From Porphyra umbilicalis (Eukaryota > Rhodophyta > Bangiophyceae > Bangiales > Bangiaceae): DNA of 64,000 nucleotides. The stretch lies in assembly GCA_002049455.2 (NCBI GenBank), contig KV918848.1, positions 186,001 through 250,000 of the forward strand, in the 5' to 3' direction. The notes under the pieces were generated by a model. It ran no database searches, was not told where the DNA came from, and saw only the letters and a list, made by a program, of their open reading frames with translations. Position 1 is the stretch's first letter. The number at the start of each line of letters is the position of its first letter. Positions 11,031-21,932 of the stretch are shown piece by piece. A program made the position numbers and the translations under genes.

Positions 11031-11903
11031 TTGAGCGCGAGAAGTAAACGGGACGCTAGTATGCGTCGTTCTCTTTCCATGAAGCCACCGACGTGCAGGC
11101 CATCATTTGAGCGACTGCTAGAACATTGCTGAGGAGGAGAGGTTGCAGAGGTGAACTCCCGATCGTTATTGGATCGCCTGCAAGATGTCTCAGGAAGTGT
11201 CCACCTATCCCTATCAACCTGTATTGAAAATATCACAAAGCAGATGGCTGCACTAAGGTCGAAAAGTTGTCTGTTATGGTTCGTGTCACAAAAATGAGAC
11301 ATGACGGTTTTTTCTTTTTTTCTCGGCAACGGTCCGATAATGTAATGTGACCCACTCGGTCCCACTGTGCTTCCAGAACAGCCCCTGACAGTGTTAGCAG
11401 AGGCGGGCACATCCTGACGTGTCATGGGGGAACGTGTCATTCATTGCAACTTCGACAGGTGACGATCACGCGGCCCAATCAAATGCACAGATACTAGAGC
11501 AGGCAGGTGCTGCCAATAAGTGCACGAAGAAACGGGCACCACCTTACCAATAAAAACATGAAAAAGACCCCCATGTGGCCCCCTGTCGGGAAAACATGAT
11601 TTGGGACACCCCTCATCGAAGGTCCAGTTAGCACATGAGCTTTGGCGTTGCAAACCTTTAACCCCAAGAACCTGAAGAAGACTAGCTCCAAGATCGGGGC
11701 TATCTGAGAGGTCCACAGAACAGGGCCCACGAGAGGGTATTAAGGAGTTGTGAGCCAAGCACGCGTCGGGAGAGGCTCTTTCTATGGAGACCAGTCGAGA
11801 ATTTTTTCGTACCCCACGCCGCCTGCCCCCGTGCAGTGATGTGTCAGTCCTTCAGAAAACTCGCATGTCTCATTTTTGGGACACGCACCATATCAGCACC
11901 AAA
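11031..11903. other. Spacer
   Basis: No recognisable coding region, repeat or RNA gene was found. Confidence 0.45.
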
Positions 11904-12079
11904 TATTGCTGTCTTCCCAATTTTGGCCGATGTGGTCGAAGTCAAGACAGGGTCTCGGTCAACTGCCCATTGGTCGAACGAATTTATCTGGCTGAATGGA
12001 TGGCTGAGAATCTGTGTCGTACAGTTCATCACCCCTTTTGACATCGACAGCATCGGCCAAAATTGGGAAGACAGCAATA
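11904..12079 (+). mobile_element. 176-bp MITE, copy 1
   Basis: Ends are TATTGCTGTCTTCCCAATTT and its inverted complement, extending to ~28-bp terminal inverted repeats. Two further copies of exactly the same length lie at 45843-46018 (inverted) and 51871-52046. TA at both outer ends fits a Tc1/mariner-type target duplication. The unit is non-coding. Confidence 0.85.
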
Positions 12080-12154
12080 GAATGTCATCACGAGAAGTGC
12101 AAAGAAGCCCGCAAGCGATCCTTTAAAGCAATCGTTAAAGCTCGTTTTGCTCAA

Positions 12155-12330
12155 TTTCGTGATGTGCAGCGCAGTGCACCTCGTCGCTGGATCCACCACG
12201 AGACCGTTTTTCCCTCGCATTCCTCGTAAACGCTCTTTAGAAATGGGTGTTTCCTCAAACGCTAAGAGTGCTTGCTCGTATCCCGTCCAAAAAACTCGTT
12301 CAGGCGTGTTGGCGACATGATTAGGACGTC
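12155..12330 (+). repeat. Fold-back repeat family, copy D (partial)
   Basis: It carries the family start (GCGCAGTGCACCTCGTCGCT, then CCACCACGAGACCGTTTTTC) and diverges after about 12240. It begins 75 bp after the 176-bp MITE. Confidence 0.5.
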
Positions 12331-12519
12331 ATTACGAGCGTTATGAAGTCCGTTCAAATGCTTCCAAGTGCGACTTGATGCGCTAAACGGGTGCCTTGTT
12401 CAATACGACAGCAGAGCCGATTACGACAAGAAATACGCAAAAGGACACCCTGCTCCCCCAACCCGTCGCACCAATGCTTCTGTCTGTTCTCGTGGAAGCA
12501 GCTTCTGCGAGAGCAGGCG

Positions 12520-13209
12520 GTTACCGTGCGCGGCGGGCTGACGGCGGGGGCAGCCCCGCGGTGTTTGTCGGAAGGATACAACAAGGGGGCCCTGCGGTGG
12601 TGGGGGCGGGCAAGGAGACGGCGGGGTCAGCCCCGTGGTGGTGCTAGTAGGCCGTACACGGCGGGGGGAGCCCGGAGGTGGTGGCGGTGGGCAGGGTGAC
12701 GGCGGGGGCAACCCCGCGGTGGTGCTGGGCAGGGTTTGGACGGTAGTTAGGTAGGGCCCTCGGGCGTTGAGGTGACGAGTCCCACCCGCGTATCTCGCCG
12801 CTTTCCGACGACGCCAAGTGGGGCGGACTGTCACGGCGACGTTGGCGGTGGGAGCAGAGGGCGAAGGGGGGGGTGGAGCATACGAGGGGGGCGAAGGGCG
12901 GGGGACAAGCGTCAAGGGCGGAAACGGGGTGGCGGCGGGGGTACTGTGGCCGCGTGGGAGGTGGCCAGTGTCGAGGGCGGCCGCGGAGGAGGCGGCGATG
13001 CGGCAGGCAGGCGCAGCAGCCGGCAACCAGCGCAAAGTCGACGGATCCGCTGAGGGCCGTTTCGCACCGGGCTCTTTTGCCGGTATCGCGGTATGCGGTA
13101 TACGGTTTCGCTCAGCCATTGGCCACAGCTGGCCACGTTGACCACGTGTGGGCGGCCCGATGCCGAGCCCGCGATCGAAGATGGGGGGTAGGTGAATCGC
13201 GGTACGCAT
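12520..13209. repeat. Short tandem repeat array in GC-rich block
   Basis: Three imperfect units based on GACGGCGGGG, three variable bases, then CCCCG occur between about 12540 and 12730, each followed by a GGTGG-rich tail. The minus strand is open for 262 codons across the block (12421-13209) and would encode Pro-rich repeats (PPSPCPPPPP). I treat this as low complexity rather than a gene. Confidence 0.45.
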
Positions 13210-13411
13210 AGAGAATACGGCTTAGAGCCTCACTGATTTGATGAAATTAATTAAAAGGAACTTGAGTGCTTTCTGTGGAGTGAATTCCATTCCGGGATCT
13301 CCGGAAGGTGCACACCGGCGGCGCTTCTCGAAAAGAGAAGCGCTCCGACTGCCACCCGTAGATCCCTGGCCCCCGCGTGCACTCGCCACGAGCTGTTTAC
13401 GTCTCCCAAGT

Positions 13412-13903
13412 ATGTCTTCATCTGCCTCCCGCGAGGCAGCCGGCGTGCCAACAACGATGGCGTCCCAGAACGCGTTGGCGGCTGCCGCTGTTGCGGCCCC
13501 GATTGACTCCCTTCCTCCTACTGGCTCGGCCACGGCGGGCGGGCCGCCGCAGCTCGCGGCTATTGAGGATTCTGCGGCGGATGTCTACGCCGTGCTGCTG
13601 CGAGTCTACTTCGTCTGCCCAAATGAGGCGCTCATACGCCAAATCGCGCTCGCGAGCCTGCACATGCAGGCCCAGCTTCGACCGCGCCATCACAAGCGCC
13701 AAGACAACGCGTCGCCGTCTCCGACGGCGCCGCTCAGTTCGCGTGGCCGAGTAGGGGCGGCCACCCAGGTGGGGGGGGGGGGTGAAGACGACGCCATAGC
13801 TAGGACGTCGGTAGTGGGAGACCTGCTGTCTTCGTGGCTGCTGGGCGGGGGTGGCAGAAAAGCAGGCCGGCGGCTGGGACTGGCAAGTTGTGAGATTGGT
13901 TGA
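13412..13903 (+). CDS. Hypothetical ORF, weak
   Basis: An open frame continues from 13238; the first well-placed ATG is at 13412 (MSSSASREA), giving 163 residues to TGA at 13903. Residues 45-90 have protein-like composition with a short amphipathic stretch (EDSAADVYAVLLRVYF). The remainder is Ala/Ser/Gly-rich. A run of Gs after AGGTGG near 13770 may be an intron donor instead, which would shorten the coding part. No family is recognised and no supporting paralogue was seen. Confidence 0.25.
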   Translation: MSSSASREAAGVPTTMASQNALAAAAVAAPIDSLPPTGSATAGGPPQLAAIEDSAADVYAVLLRVYFVCPNEALIRQIALASLHMQAQLRPRHHKRQDNASPSPTAPLSSRGRVGAATQVGGGGEDDAIARTSVVGDLLSSWLLGGGGRKAGRRLGLASCEIG

Positions 13904-13984
13904 ACAGTCTCTTAGGACTTAAACGTAACCGATGTACATAACTCCCTGACCAACTGCCCCCAATCCCAATCATTTGGTTCAGCT

Positions 13985-14095
13985 CAGAAATACCGGATCG
14001 TCTGTACGACCGGTAAACAACGGTATGTCTGGTTCTTGTTTTACCGGTACGCGGAATATTCCGCGTACCGGTCTACAGACGATACCGCCCGGTGC
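13985..14095. repeat. 30-bp perfect palindrome within a larger inverted repeat
   Basis: Bases 14043-14072 form a perfect palindrome centred on GGAAT|ATTCC with ACCGGT at each end. Flanking this, CGTCTGTACGACCGG (from 13993) is roughly mirrored by CCGGTCTACAGACG (from 14068). It may be a small fold-back element or a cruciform. Confidence 0.7.
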
Positions 14096-14464
14096 GGAAC
14101 GACCCTGAGTGATGCGGATCGTGTCGCATCACCCCTGGATGGGGCGCGTCCGTGAGCCGCTTTTTCCGCACGGGATGCACAGTTCTTTGGCACTCCTCGA
14201 AGAACTTGGTGAAATGGGCAATCGCAATACCGCAACCATTCTCCATCGCTATTCACTGAAGGTCAGATGTCGATCAGGTGGATGGCAATATCTATCGTCA
14301 ACTCGCACGCACGAAGAAGCTAAGTTCAAAAACCGGCATTTGCGCAGCACCTCGGTGCCCCGTACGCGACTTGATACGCACGCCTCGAGAATGGTCTCCT
14401 AATGCAGCGTGCAGAATTCTCGTAACCACCTCGTTGGGAAGGAGGGAGAGCTCTTACGCACTTG
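14096..14464. other. Spacer
   Basis: No coding region or repeat was recognised. Confidence 0.4.
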
Positions 14465-14730
14465 TTGAGCATATGCATACGTTGGCATCCGGGCATTCAC
14501 ACCATGGTGCTCTACACCACAGGAGGCATTCTCAGAGACGCTTCTGATGCTTCCAAAAAGTCAGTTCAAAATGCCCGGATGTGAATGCATACATGTTTTA
14601 ACGAGTTTTTGACAAGAAAACCGCTCCACAGAGGTCATTATGAGGAATCGTGCGAGCAATTCGAGTGAAAAACGAGCTCGTGGTGGATCCAGCAACGAGG
14701 TGCAATGCGCAGTGCCCCAAGATGCCCGCG
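14465..14730 (-). repeat. Fold-back repeat family, copy B
   Basis: Read on the minus strand this ~265-bp unit matches copy A along its length, from GCGCATTGCACCTCGTTGCT to GCATATGCTCAACA. The internal inverted repeat is clearer here: CATCCGGGCATTCACA near 14487 against GCCCGGATGTGAATGC near 14572. Confidence 0.65.
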
Positions 14731-16018
14731 CTGCGGCCTGCTCGCAACAAATGGCGATCTTCCAGTCGTACATATGCCATGCGGTCTAATTCGTCAGATG
14801 AACAACTCAAATGCATAAATTCTAGCACTGGATCTGCAATCCCCTGGCCTTTAGGACAGGGTACTATCCAACATGCGCATAGGCGCCCCCATTCTAATTT
14901 TTTTCCGAGCTAGTGCACGTTGCGGGAGTACTTGCGAAAAAGCGGGGTGCACGCGGAGAGACCTCGTACGGCTCCGGCGGACGTCGCCGTACGTTGAGTC
15001 CGACATGGTTAGAAGCGTCAACTTGCACACTATCCGTACATGCATTTTTGCACGATGGCCGTACGTTGGGCGTTTGTGAGGTCCAACCATGTAGAAAGAG
15101 GGTTTTTTTCTCGTTCAGATGGCTTGAAACGGGGGGTCTGTGCTTCAGACGAGCTGGAAACGAGGATGCGTGCTGCATATGACCGCGTCGGGTGAGGAAT
15201 TGAAGACGTAATTGAAGAAACATGCCCCTGAGATGCTCTGGACGGTGTTTTTGTTCTTCAAAATTTTGAACGCGCAGGAGAGGGCCAAGATCGGGGACGG
15301 CCGAGAGTCGTGGAATGTGGTGTGACCGTGGCGCGCAGTGACTGAAGCGGGCAGTCGCGAGTGGCGTGACGCAGCTGCCCGCGTGGTTCTGTGCGCGGAC
15401 CTGTACGAGGAGAGGGCGGCGTCGTGCGTGTGGCCCGTGCGAGGGGGTGGTGGTGTCGCGGTGGCGGATCCGGCCGTGCGGGATGTCGCACAACTGACCG
15501 CGCGGTACGTCGTGGGGGGAGGAGAACGGACAGGGGGGTACGTTCGGGGGGCTGTGGAGGGGTCGAGGGGCCGTGGGGCTGGAGGGGGGGAGGAGTGAGG
15601 ACGCCGCTTGCTAGCCGGTGGCAGCCCCTACGGCGGCGGCGGCGGACCCTGCGCCCGCGCCCCCTGCTGCGATAGGCTTGCTACCGGCAACAAGCCTAGC
15701 CATCATGGACGAGGGGGCGGGAGTGGCGTGGCGTTTGCCCCAGGGGGCGGGTGGACTGCGCGGTAGCGGCGGCGGAGGCGGACGTGGGTGTGAGGCCGGT
15801 GGGCTGGGGGGGGTGAGGCTGTCGGCGAGCCGTGCGTGGCTTGGGACTGTCGCAAGCACGGCGTCGCCTGGGTGGGGGGCCGGCGCGCTCCGGGGCGGAC
15901 GGCTCTGGCGCGCGCGCCTGCCCGTGGACGCCCGCAATGACATAAAAATAAAAACCAATGCAGTGCATGAAAAATATAACCACGTGCCAAGTGAAGCGCG
16001 ACGCGGCATGCTTCAAGT
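14731..16018. other. Spacer, then GC-rich low-complexity block
   Basis: Bases 14731-15300 contain nothing recognisable. Bases 15380-15930 are GC-rich with open frames on several strands that encode Gly/Ala/Arg-rich low complexity, so no gene is called. Confidence 0.45.
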
Positions 16019-16310
16019 CTATGGCGCGTTGCCAAAGAATGATCGAATCCGAGCAAGTTCCACAGCAAGTTGCAGCATGCTGTGACCGTGCTGTGACTGT
16101 GCTTTGAAATAAAATTGCATGCTGAGGGCTCCTGGATGGCTCTGTGGGAGGCAAGGACGATCACCACACAGGAAGACCTCGCTTCTGTCGGCACGGAACA
16201 ACCAAAGGCTTATATGGCCTTCAACAGGGCCGTTTAGAGGCCGGAATCGACCCTCGGCACGGCACGGAAGCGCCATGCGGGACGTGCCTGGCCGACAGCC
16301 AATAGGATCC
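16019..16310 (+). repeat. Dispersed ~290-bp repeat, copy 1
   Basis: It starts ATGGCGCGTTGCCAAAGAAT and contains GAATCGACCCTCGGCACGGC near 16242. Both segments recur, inverted and at similar spacing, at 35625-35878. The unit is non-coding. The two copies have diverged, so this is an old family. Confidence 0.6.
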
Positions 16311-17240
16311 GTAGAAGTCCCCTGCTGAATGGCCTTATGAGCGCATTGGGAATTGCTCCCATCCCGGTTCTGTGGTGCACGGCAGAAGTTTTGCAGGCCC
16401 TTCCGCGACCTCGCGGGCCCCCTGGGGGCTCATCTGGGGGGGGTCGCTTGTCGTGGTCCAGCGGTCGTTTATTGGTCAAATTCTGCTGTCAGCCAGTCGC
16501 AAGGGCGAATGCACATTGGTAATCAGCGATCACCCATGAATGAGATATGACCCGGGGACCACTGGTAGCCACTTGGTGGTCCGTTGCTCATCGAGAGCGC
16601 GCCCTCCGAAATCGGGCACCGGGTGACCGTTGTTGGCCCGGCTAGCGTGGCGCCCAGCGTGGCGCCCACGCGCCCGGCCGCCACCGGCGCCCCCGCCGCC
16701 ACCGGCACCCCGCCGCCCCTGCCGCCACCGGCGCCACCGGCGCCCCCGCCGCTGCCACGCCCGCGTCCGCCGCCGTCGCGGCGGCTGGGTACCACCGGCC
16801 GCTCCTCGGCCGCTGCTAGCTGCCGTCGCGGTTGCCGCCACCGCTGTCGGCGGCGGCCACGACCACTGCCAACCACCACTGGTAGCGGGTGCTCCCTCTG
16901 CACGCTGTGGCGACAGCCTCCTTGCCGGAGATTGCCACCGCCCGCGGCGTGTGCCCTCCCCCCCCCCGCCTTTTGCCCTCTCTTTTGCACGGTCTTCGTT
17001 TGCGAGATCTGCCCCGCATGACGTTTCTGGCTGCACGACCGCCACGCCTGACTCCGACTGCGGCCATATGCAACGGCCTCGGCTGCGGGGCGGCTTCTTG
17101 TCGCGCCCGCCCGTCATCTACGATCGCGTTGACACTGGCGTGATTGTCGTTGGATCATCCAACTTCGGTCTGCGTGTCGTGCCGGAGGACGTGCGGCGGA
17201 TCGAGATTCGCGAAGCTCTCCAAGGTGGGCCTGGAGATGA
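16311..17240. other. Upstream region of the KDZ-type gene
   Basis: Bases 16640-16880 are GCC-rich low complexity. A protein-like stretch in frame with ATG 17068 runs to a donor-like CCAAG|GTGGGC at 17224, and a branch-point-like CTAAC with a pyrimidine tract and CAG lies at 17551-17581. That pairing does not preserve the frame of the downstream gene, so an upstream exon is possible but not established. Confidence 0.35.
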
Positions 17241-17720
17241 TGCGGACAGGGAAGGGAGAGAGGGACATGATGGGGCCGGTGGGGACGAGCTCGGCGGGGG
17301 GGGGATGAGCTTGTAGGCGGGAGGGAGGGAAGGGGTTCCCGTCGCGACGGGGCGACTGCGTCAACTGCCGCTGCCGATGGTACGGCTGACGGCGGCGACC
17401 GGGCTCCTGCATATCGGGCTCGAGATGCCCGTGGCACCGTTCAAGGTGGTCATTTTCGTGACGGGGCGACCGCGGCAGCGACCGCGGAGGACGGGGCGCC
17501 CTCGGCATCCGGTGCATCTGCTTCACCCGGCTCTCCCCTTGCCCCTGATCTAACCGCGGCAACGGTTTCTCCCGCATCCAGGCGCCTGCCTCACCCGGCT
17601 CTCGCCGGGTCACCCGGGGCTACGGCGCCCACTTCGTCCTTCCCTCCCCGACGCGCCCCGCAACCTCCTGGCGCCGACCGTCAACCCGTCGACGAGGACA
17701 CCCTGCTCGGCGTCTACTTG

Positions 17721-20700
17721 ATGCAGCTGCGTGCCGCGGTTGATCTGACGGTAAGGTTGGCAAGCGCACAAGCCGTGCAGTCGGCATGCGTGCACGGCGC
17801 AAACGTGCTTGTCACGGTCGAAGCGTACGACCCCATTGCCACCTGGACGCAGTACAAGGACGGGACGTTGCTTGCCCTGTGCAGCTGCGCCGGCGTGCTC
17901 GGGCTCGGGCGGTCGTCTATCCGCGGGCTACCGATGGAGTATGCGCAGGTGGAGGCGGCGCTGAACCGCAGCTGCACCTGTCGACACGCCATGGCGCTAC
18001 TGCGGGCATACGACGAGATTGGTCACGACGTGGGCGCGATCAACCACGGCGACCTCTTTCGTGCGTGCCCCGCCCTGCTTGGGCCGCTCACGGGTGATGC
18101 GGACGACGCGCCGGTCGGGACGATCACGTACCTTGTCCTGCACTCGGGCAAACGGCGGAGCATCCCCGTGTACGTGGCGTATTACAACCATGCGTGGGCG
18201 CCCGTCGTCGTCCGACCGACGGCCAACAAGTTCAAGTTGGCAACCTGCTGTCAGATGCCCTGTCAGACAAGACCGTGGGGCTGCATACACGCCAAGGCTG
18301 TGAACAAGGTTACGCGGGCGGACGCGTCGTCGGCGGCAGCGCGCGCCGAGATGGAGCGCGAGGAGGCATTGCAGTTTGGTCCTGACGGCTTGCTACACCA
18401 GACAGAGACGGCGACTGACGCGCCAACTCCTGCAACGCGCCGGCCCGCAGCACCGATGCCTGTTGCTGCACCAGCGCCGCGGCACAAGCGGCGCGCTCGG
18501 AACATGTTTCCATGCGCGTCGGAGGTCGCCATGTGCGACTCGTACAGCGCCGCACTCGACGCGTTGCGCGACAACAACAAGGTACGCGAGCTCACCCCGG
18601 TCCACGCGGAGGAGTCGTGCCTGGAGTCGGAACGGCAAGCAACTGACGGCGTGGGCGGCGCTTCTCTTCACGATGCGCGGGAGGATGCAGATCAACCTCG
18701 GCGTTTGGATGTGTAGCAAGGGGCATGTCGTGCCCTACGACGGCGCGGAGGACGGGCTGTTTGCCTCTTTTCCCGAGACGGTGTACGTGCGAGTCTTTTT
18801 GGACGCGGTGCTGGGCATTTGTGTCATCGGGCGATCAACGATGGCGGCAGCGGCGGAGTACCTGACCAGCCTGCTCCGCAACACCGGGGCGTACGCGGAG
18901 GGCGAGTTTGGGCAAGCAAGGCAGCTCCTCTCCGACGCATGCGGGGACTTCTCCGAGACCCTTATCATCCCCGACGTGGCGTTTAAGTGCACCAACTGCG
19001 GGGAGGACGAGGACAGCGGCGGGCGCTTCGAGTGCGTCCTCATGGACGGCCAGGTCTTGGCCGTCTTTCAGGAGCACATCCTTCCCATGATGCGGCCGGG
19101 AATGGACGCCCCAAGGGTGGACTTGGCAATCACCTACGCCTGTGCCGTGCGCAACGCCACGGTGCGGGCGGTGATTCGGCATCGTGTGCGCTCCGGGGCC
19201 GACGACGCGGTGGCGCTCACTTTGGAAGAGTCCCGGAAGTACCGGGCCTTTGCAGTGGAGCCGTTTACGGAGCGACCGGCGCCCCCCCCGCCTCCATCTG
19301 AAACAAGTCGTGGGCTGCGGTCGCAGCTCGAGGCGGAGCAGGCCCTGCGTTGGGCGGCGTCCAAGCTGTTCCCCACCTTCTTCACTGTGCCCAACATTGA
19401 TGCTGTCGGTTCTCTTCCTGCCGGAGCTGCTGCGGCTGCTGGTCGGGCGGATGATGCAGCGGGCGAGCACTCGGGGGCCAGCGAAGAAGACAGCCTGGTC
19501 GACTTGGTCAGCGCCGCCGGCAGCGCCGACGGCAGCTCATCCGAGTACTCAAGCGAGGAGATCATCATGGCAAGGGGGGAGGATGTCAGCGCGGACTCTG
19601 TCATCGGCGACGACGACAGCCAGCAGACAGCGACGGTGTTGGCCGCCACCTTTGCCTCGTCGGAGGGGAACGCAGCAGCTGACGGCGGTGAAGGTGGGGC
19701 TACCGATGCTGCCGACGCGGAGAGACTGGCGGGGGACCTCCAAGGTCTTGGGCTCGATGAGCCGGCGCCCACCAACTCGTCCTCCCCTTTGCCATCCACG
19801 CCCCCTACGCCGCCGCCGGCCAGTGATGGCACCGAGTTTCTCTTGGCGGCGCCCGCTGACGAAGAGGACGCCGACGTGCCAAACGAGTTCGAGTCCGTCC
19901 GAGCGCGCGTGCCCAAGACCAAGTGCCGTTGGCATGTGCCGCTGTCGTCGGTCGTGCCGGCGTCCGATCCGCCGGCCGAGGAGGAGCACCCCGTCGCCCT
20001 CAACCCGGCTGACCCGAACTCCCAGATCACGCAAAGGGCATTGAAGGCGGTCAACCATATTTTCAAGAAGAAGAGGACGGGGGAGCTGCTGCCCATCGTC
20101 CAGCACGGCGCCATCCCCCTCTACTCTGTCAACTTCCACAACCTGCTGCCGGGGAAGTGGGTGGACGACGAGGGCATCAACGCGTACACGCTGTTGTTGG
20201 AGTGGCGCCACAAGACGACGCTCCAGCTCATCCCTACCGCCCCCAAGCTCTACTTCTTCAACACGTTCCTGTACAAGCACCTGTGGTTCATGCACGACTA
20301 CTCATACGACATTGTGCAGCGGTGGACCAAAAAGGTCGACATCTTCTCCATGGACAAGGTTTTCATCCCAGTTAACTGGGCAGACTCCCACTGGGTCCTG
20401 GTGGTCGTGCGGGTCGGCGACGAGACGGGCACTATATCCTTGTACGACTCCCTGGGCTCGCAGATTTCGCGCATCACCTCCTCCATCAAGCAGTGGCTCA
20501 TCGACGAGGCGAACGACAAGGGCAAGCCTCAGCGCGAGTGGACAATCCGCTACCCCAAGTGCCGCAGCCAAGAGAACTCGGACGACTACGGGGTGTTCAT
20601 GTTAAAGACGATGGACCTCCTGGCGCGCAGCATGCCCCTGTCCTTCATCACGAGGAGCACCACGTACTACCGCTGCCGCATTGCTTCCGAGCTGTTGGCG

Positions 20701-20724
20701 GGTTGCATTGATGGGGAGGGCTAA
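17721..20724 (+). CDS. KDZ/Zisupton-type accessory protein: SWIM finger, Cys cluster, ULP1-like protease (inactive Cys)
   Basis: Two exons (17721-18581 and 18691-20724) give 964 residues. Residues 54-89 form a SWIM finger (CSC, then CTCRH). A second Cys cluster (CCQMPC, then CIH) follows near 180. The start of exon 2 has CSKGH and VPYDG, as in Cys clusters associated with KDZ transposases. Residues ~500-690 are acidic and disordered. The C-terminal ~180 residues are a ULP1/SENP-like C48 protease: His854 (DSHWVLV), Asp873 (LYDSLG) and Gln914 fit the catalytic triad and oxyanion residue. The nucleophile in the QxNxxDCG motif is Tyr920 (QENSDDYG), one base from Cys. SUMO protease activity is therefore unlikely. 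Upstream of ATG 17721 the frame stays open to 17271 without another ATG, so an upstream exon may carry the true start. SWIM plus ULP1 beside a KDZ transposase is the known layout of Zisupton-like transposons. Confidence 0.8.
18582..18690 (+). other. Spliceosomal intron (109 bp)
   Basis: The donor is AACAAG|GTACGC and the acceptor GATGCAG|ATCAAC. Removing it joins the 17721 frame to the frame ending at 20724 in phase 0, turning what looks like a frameshift into a continuous protein. The alternative is a real frameshift, but exact consensus at both ends and matching phase make splicing much more likely. Confidence 0.85.
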
Positions 20725-21932
20725 CTGATGAGGGCGGCGTGCGACAAGGTGTTGTACGGACTGCGGGGGAGCAACAGAAACTTTCTAGTTTGGGTGCGGC
20801 GCGGGTACGGTGCGAGGGTTTGTACCATCTCTTCCTGCGCAACAGTGCATAGTTTATGTTCTTTTTTCCTTTGGTGGGCTCTTGGAACAGGCGAGGAACA
20901 AAGTGCATGCCCTTGTGCACCGGTCAATGCCCGTTCTCTGCTCTCTGTCTCGGCCATGGTGGCCGTTCAGGGACTTGGTCGGATCGTAGGTCGTCTTCTT
21001 CGAGCCCTCTGTCGTCACCGGGCCTGCAGCTGCGTCCAGGTGACGAATTCACAGGGGGGTAACCTTTGCCTTGATTGATGCAGTTAGATGGCAACTATGG
21101 AGTTACGAATACTACACATGTACAGCTCATCATGAGCCTCATCAGAGAGGGTCTGTAGACGCTGACACTTCATTCTATCTGCCAAAGCTTGAATACAATT
21201 ACCTCGGACTGGATAAAGGTAGCGCTGCCTTACCTCGTCCAATCGATTTCGTCCGCTTCACAGCTCAGTCCGCGAAGTGGACCGAGAATCGTGGGATACG
21301 GGCCCGTCCGGCGTGTCGTTACAGTTCTTCCTGTGCAGGCGCCTGTCAGTCGATATGCGGAGGTTGCGGCACGACGGCGCTTCGTTGCCCCTCTCGACAG
21401 TCTCGCGCGTCTCTGGTGGCCCTTTCGCAATGACCCCCTTTGCTCCCGCCAGTTGCCTCTACCAACGACCCAGTTTTGGCCGCTCTCGGCTGTCCCTGAG
21501 TTGTCGCCCGTGTGCCCCCGCCGCTGCGACCGGCAGCTGGGGCCCCCACGGCCACCCTGCCCTCCCCCTCTCGCGTGCGCCTTCTCGCTTCTGAGGCCCG
21601 CCCCAGACGACCCCTCGACAGGTTGCCGTGGCCCGGTGTCCTCGGCACCATACGTCTCTTGCCTGCCCCTCTCGCCCCTCCGCACCGCCGAGACCATGTG
21701 GAACCGCCACCCACGACCGGCCCGCACTGTGTGCGTCTCCGAGGGCCCTACCCGGCCACCCTCTATTCGGGACCGCCGTGCCGAGAGCGGCTCCACTCAC
21801 ACCCTGCATTTCCCGAGTACCCCTCGGAGCGCTCTCCCCTACCACCCCCTCCCCAAGACCGACGCCCTACACGCGGTTTGCTGACTACAGTGGCGGTCTT
21901 CCTCCCTCCGTCTTCTTCACCTTTGCGCGGCC
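20725..21932. other. Intergenic region between the two KDZ-element genes
   Basis: This 1.2-kb stretch holds no recognisable gene. Frames in 21190-21900 are open on both strands but Pro/Arg/Ser-rich. The end just before ATG 21933 is pyrimidine-rich and may hold the promoter or a 5' UTR intron. Confidence 0.45.

Noticed and set aside
9957..11440. Two ~350-codon minus-strand ORFs
   Set aside because: Pro/Thr/Arg/His-rich sequence with no domain; the frames overlap each other.
17225..17581. Intron joining an exon at 17068-17224 to the SWIM/ULP1 gene
   Set aside because: Donor, branch point and acceptor look good, but the join leaves the wrong reading frame for the downstream protein.
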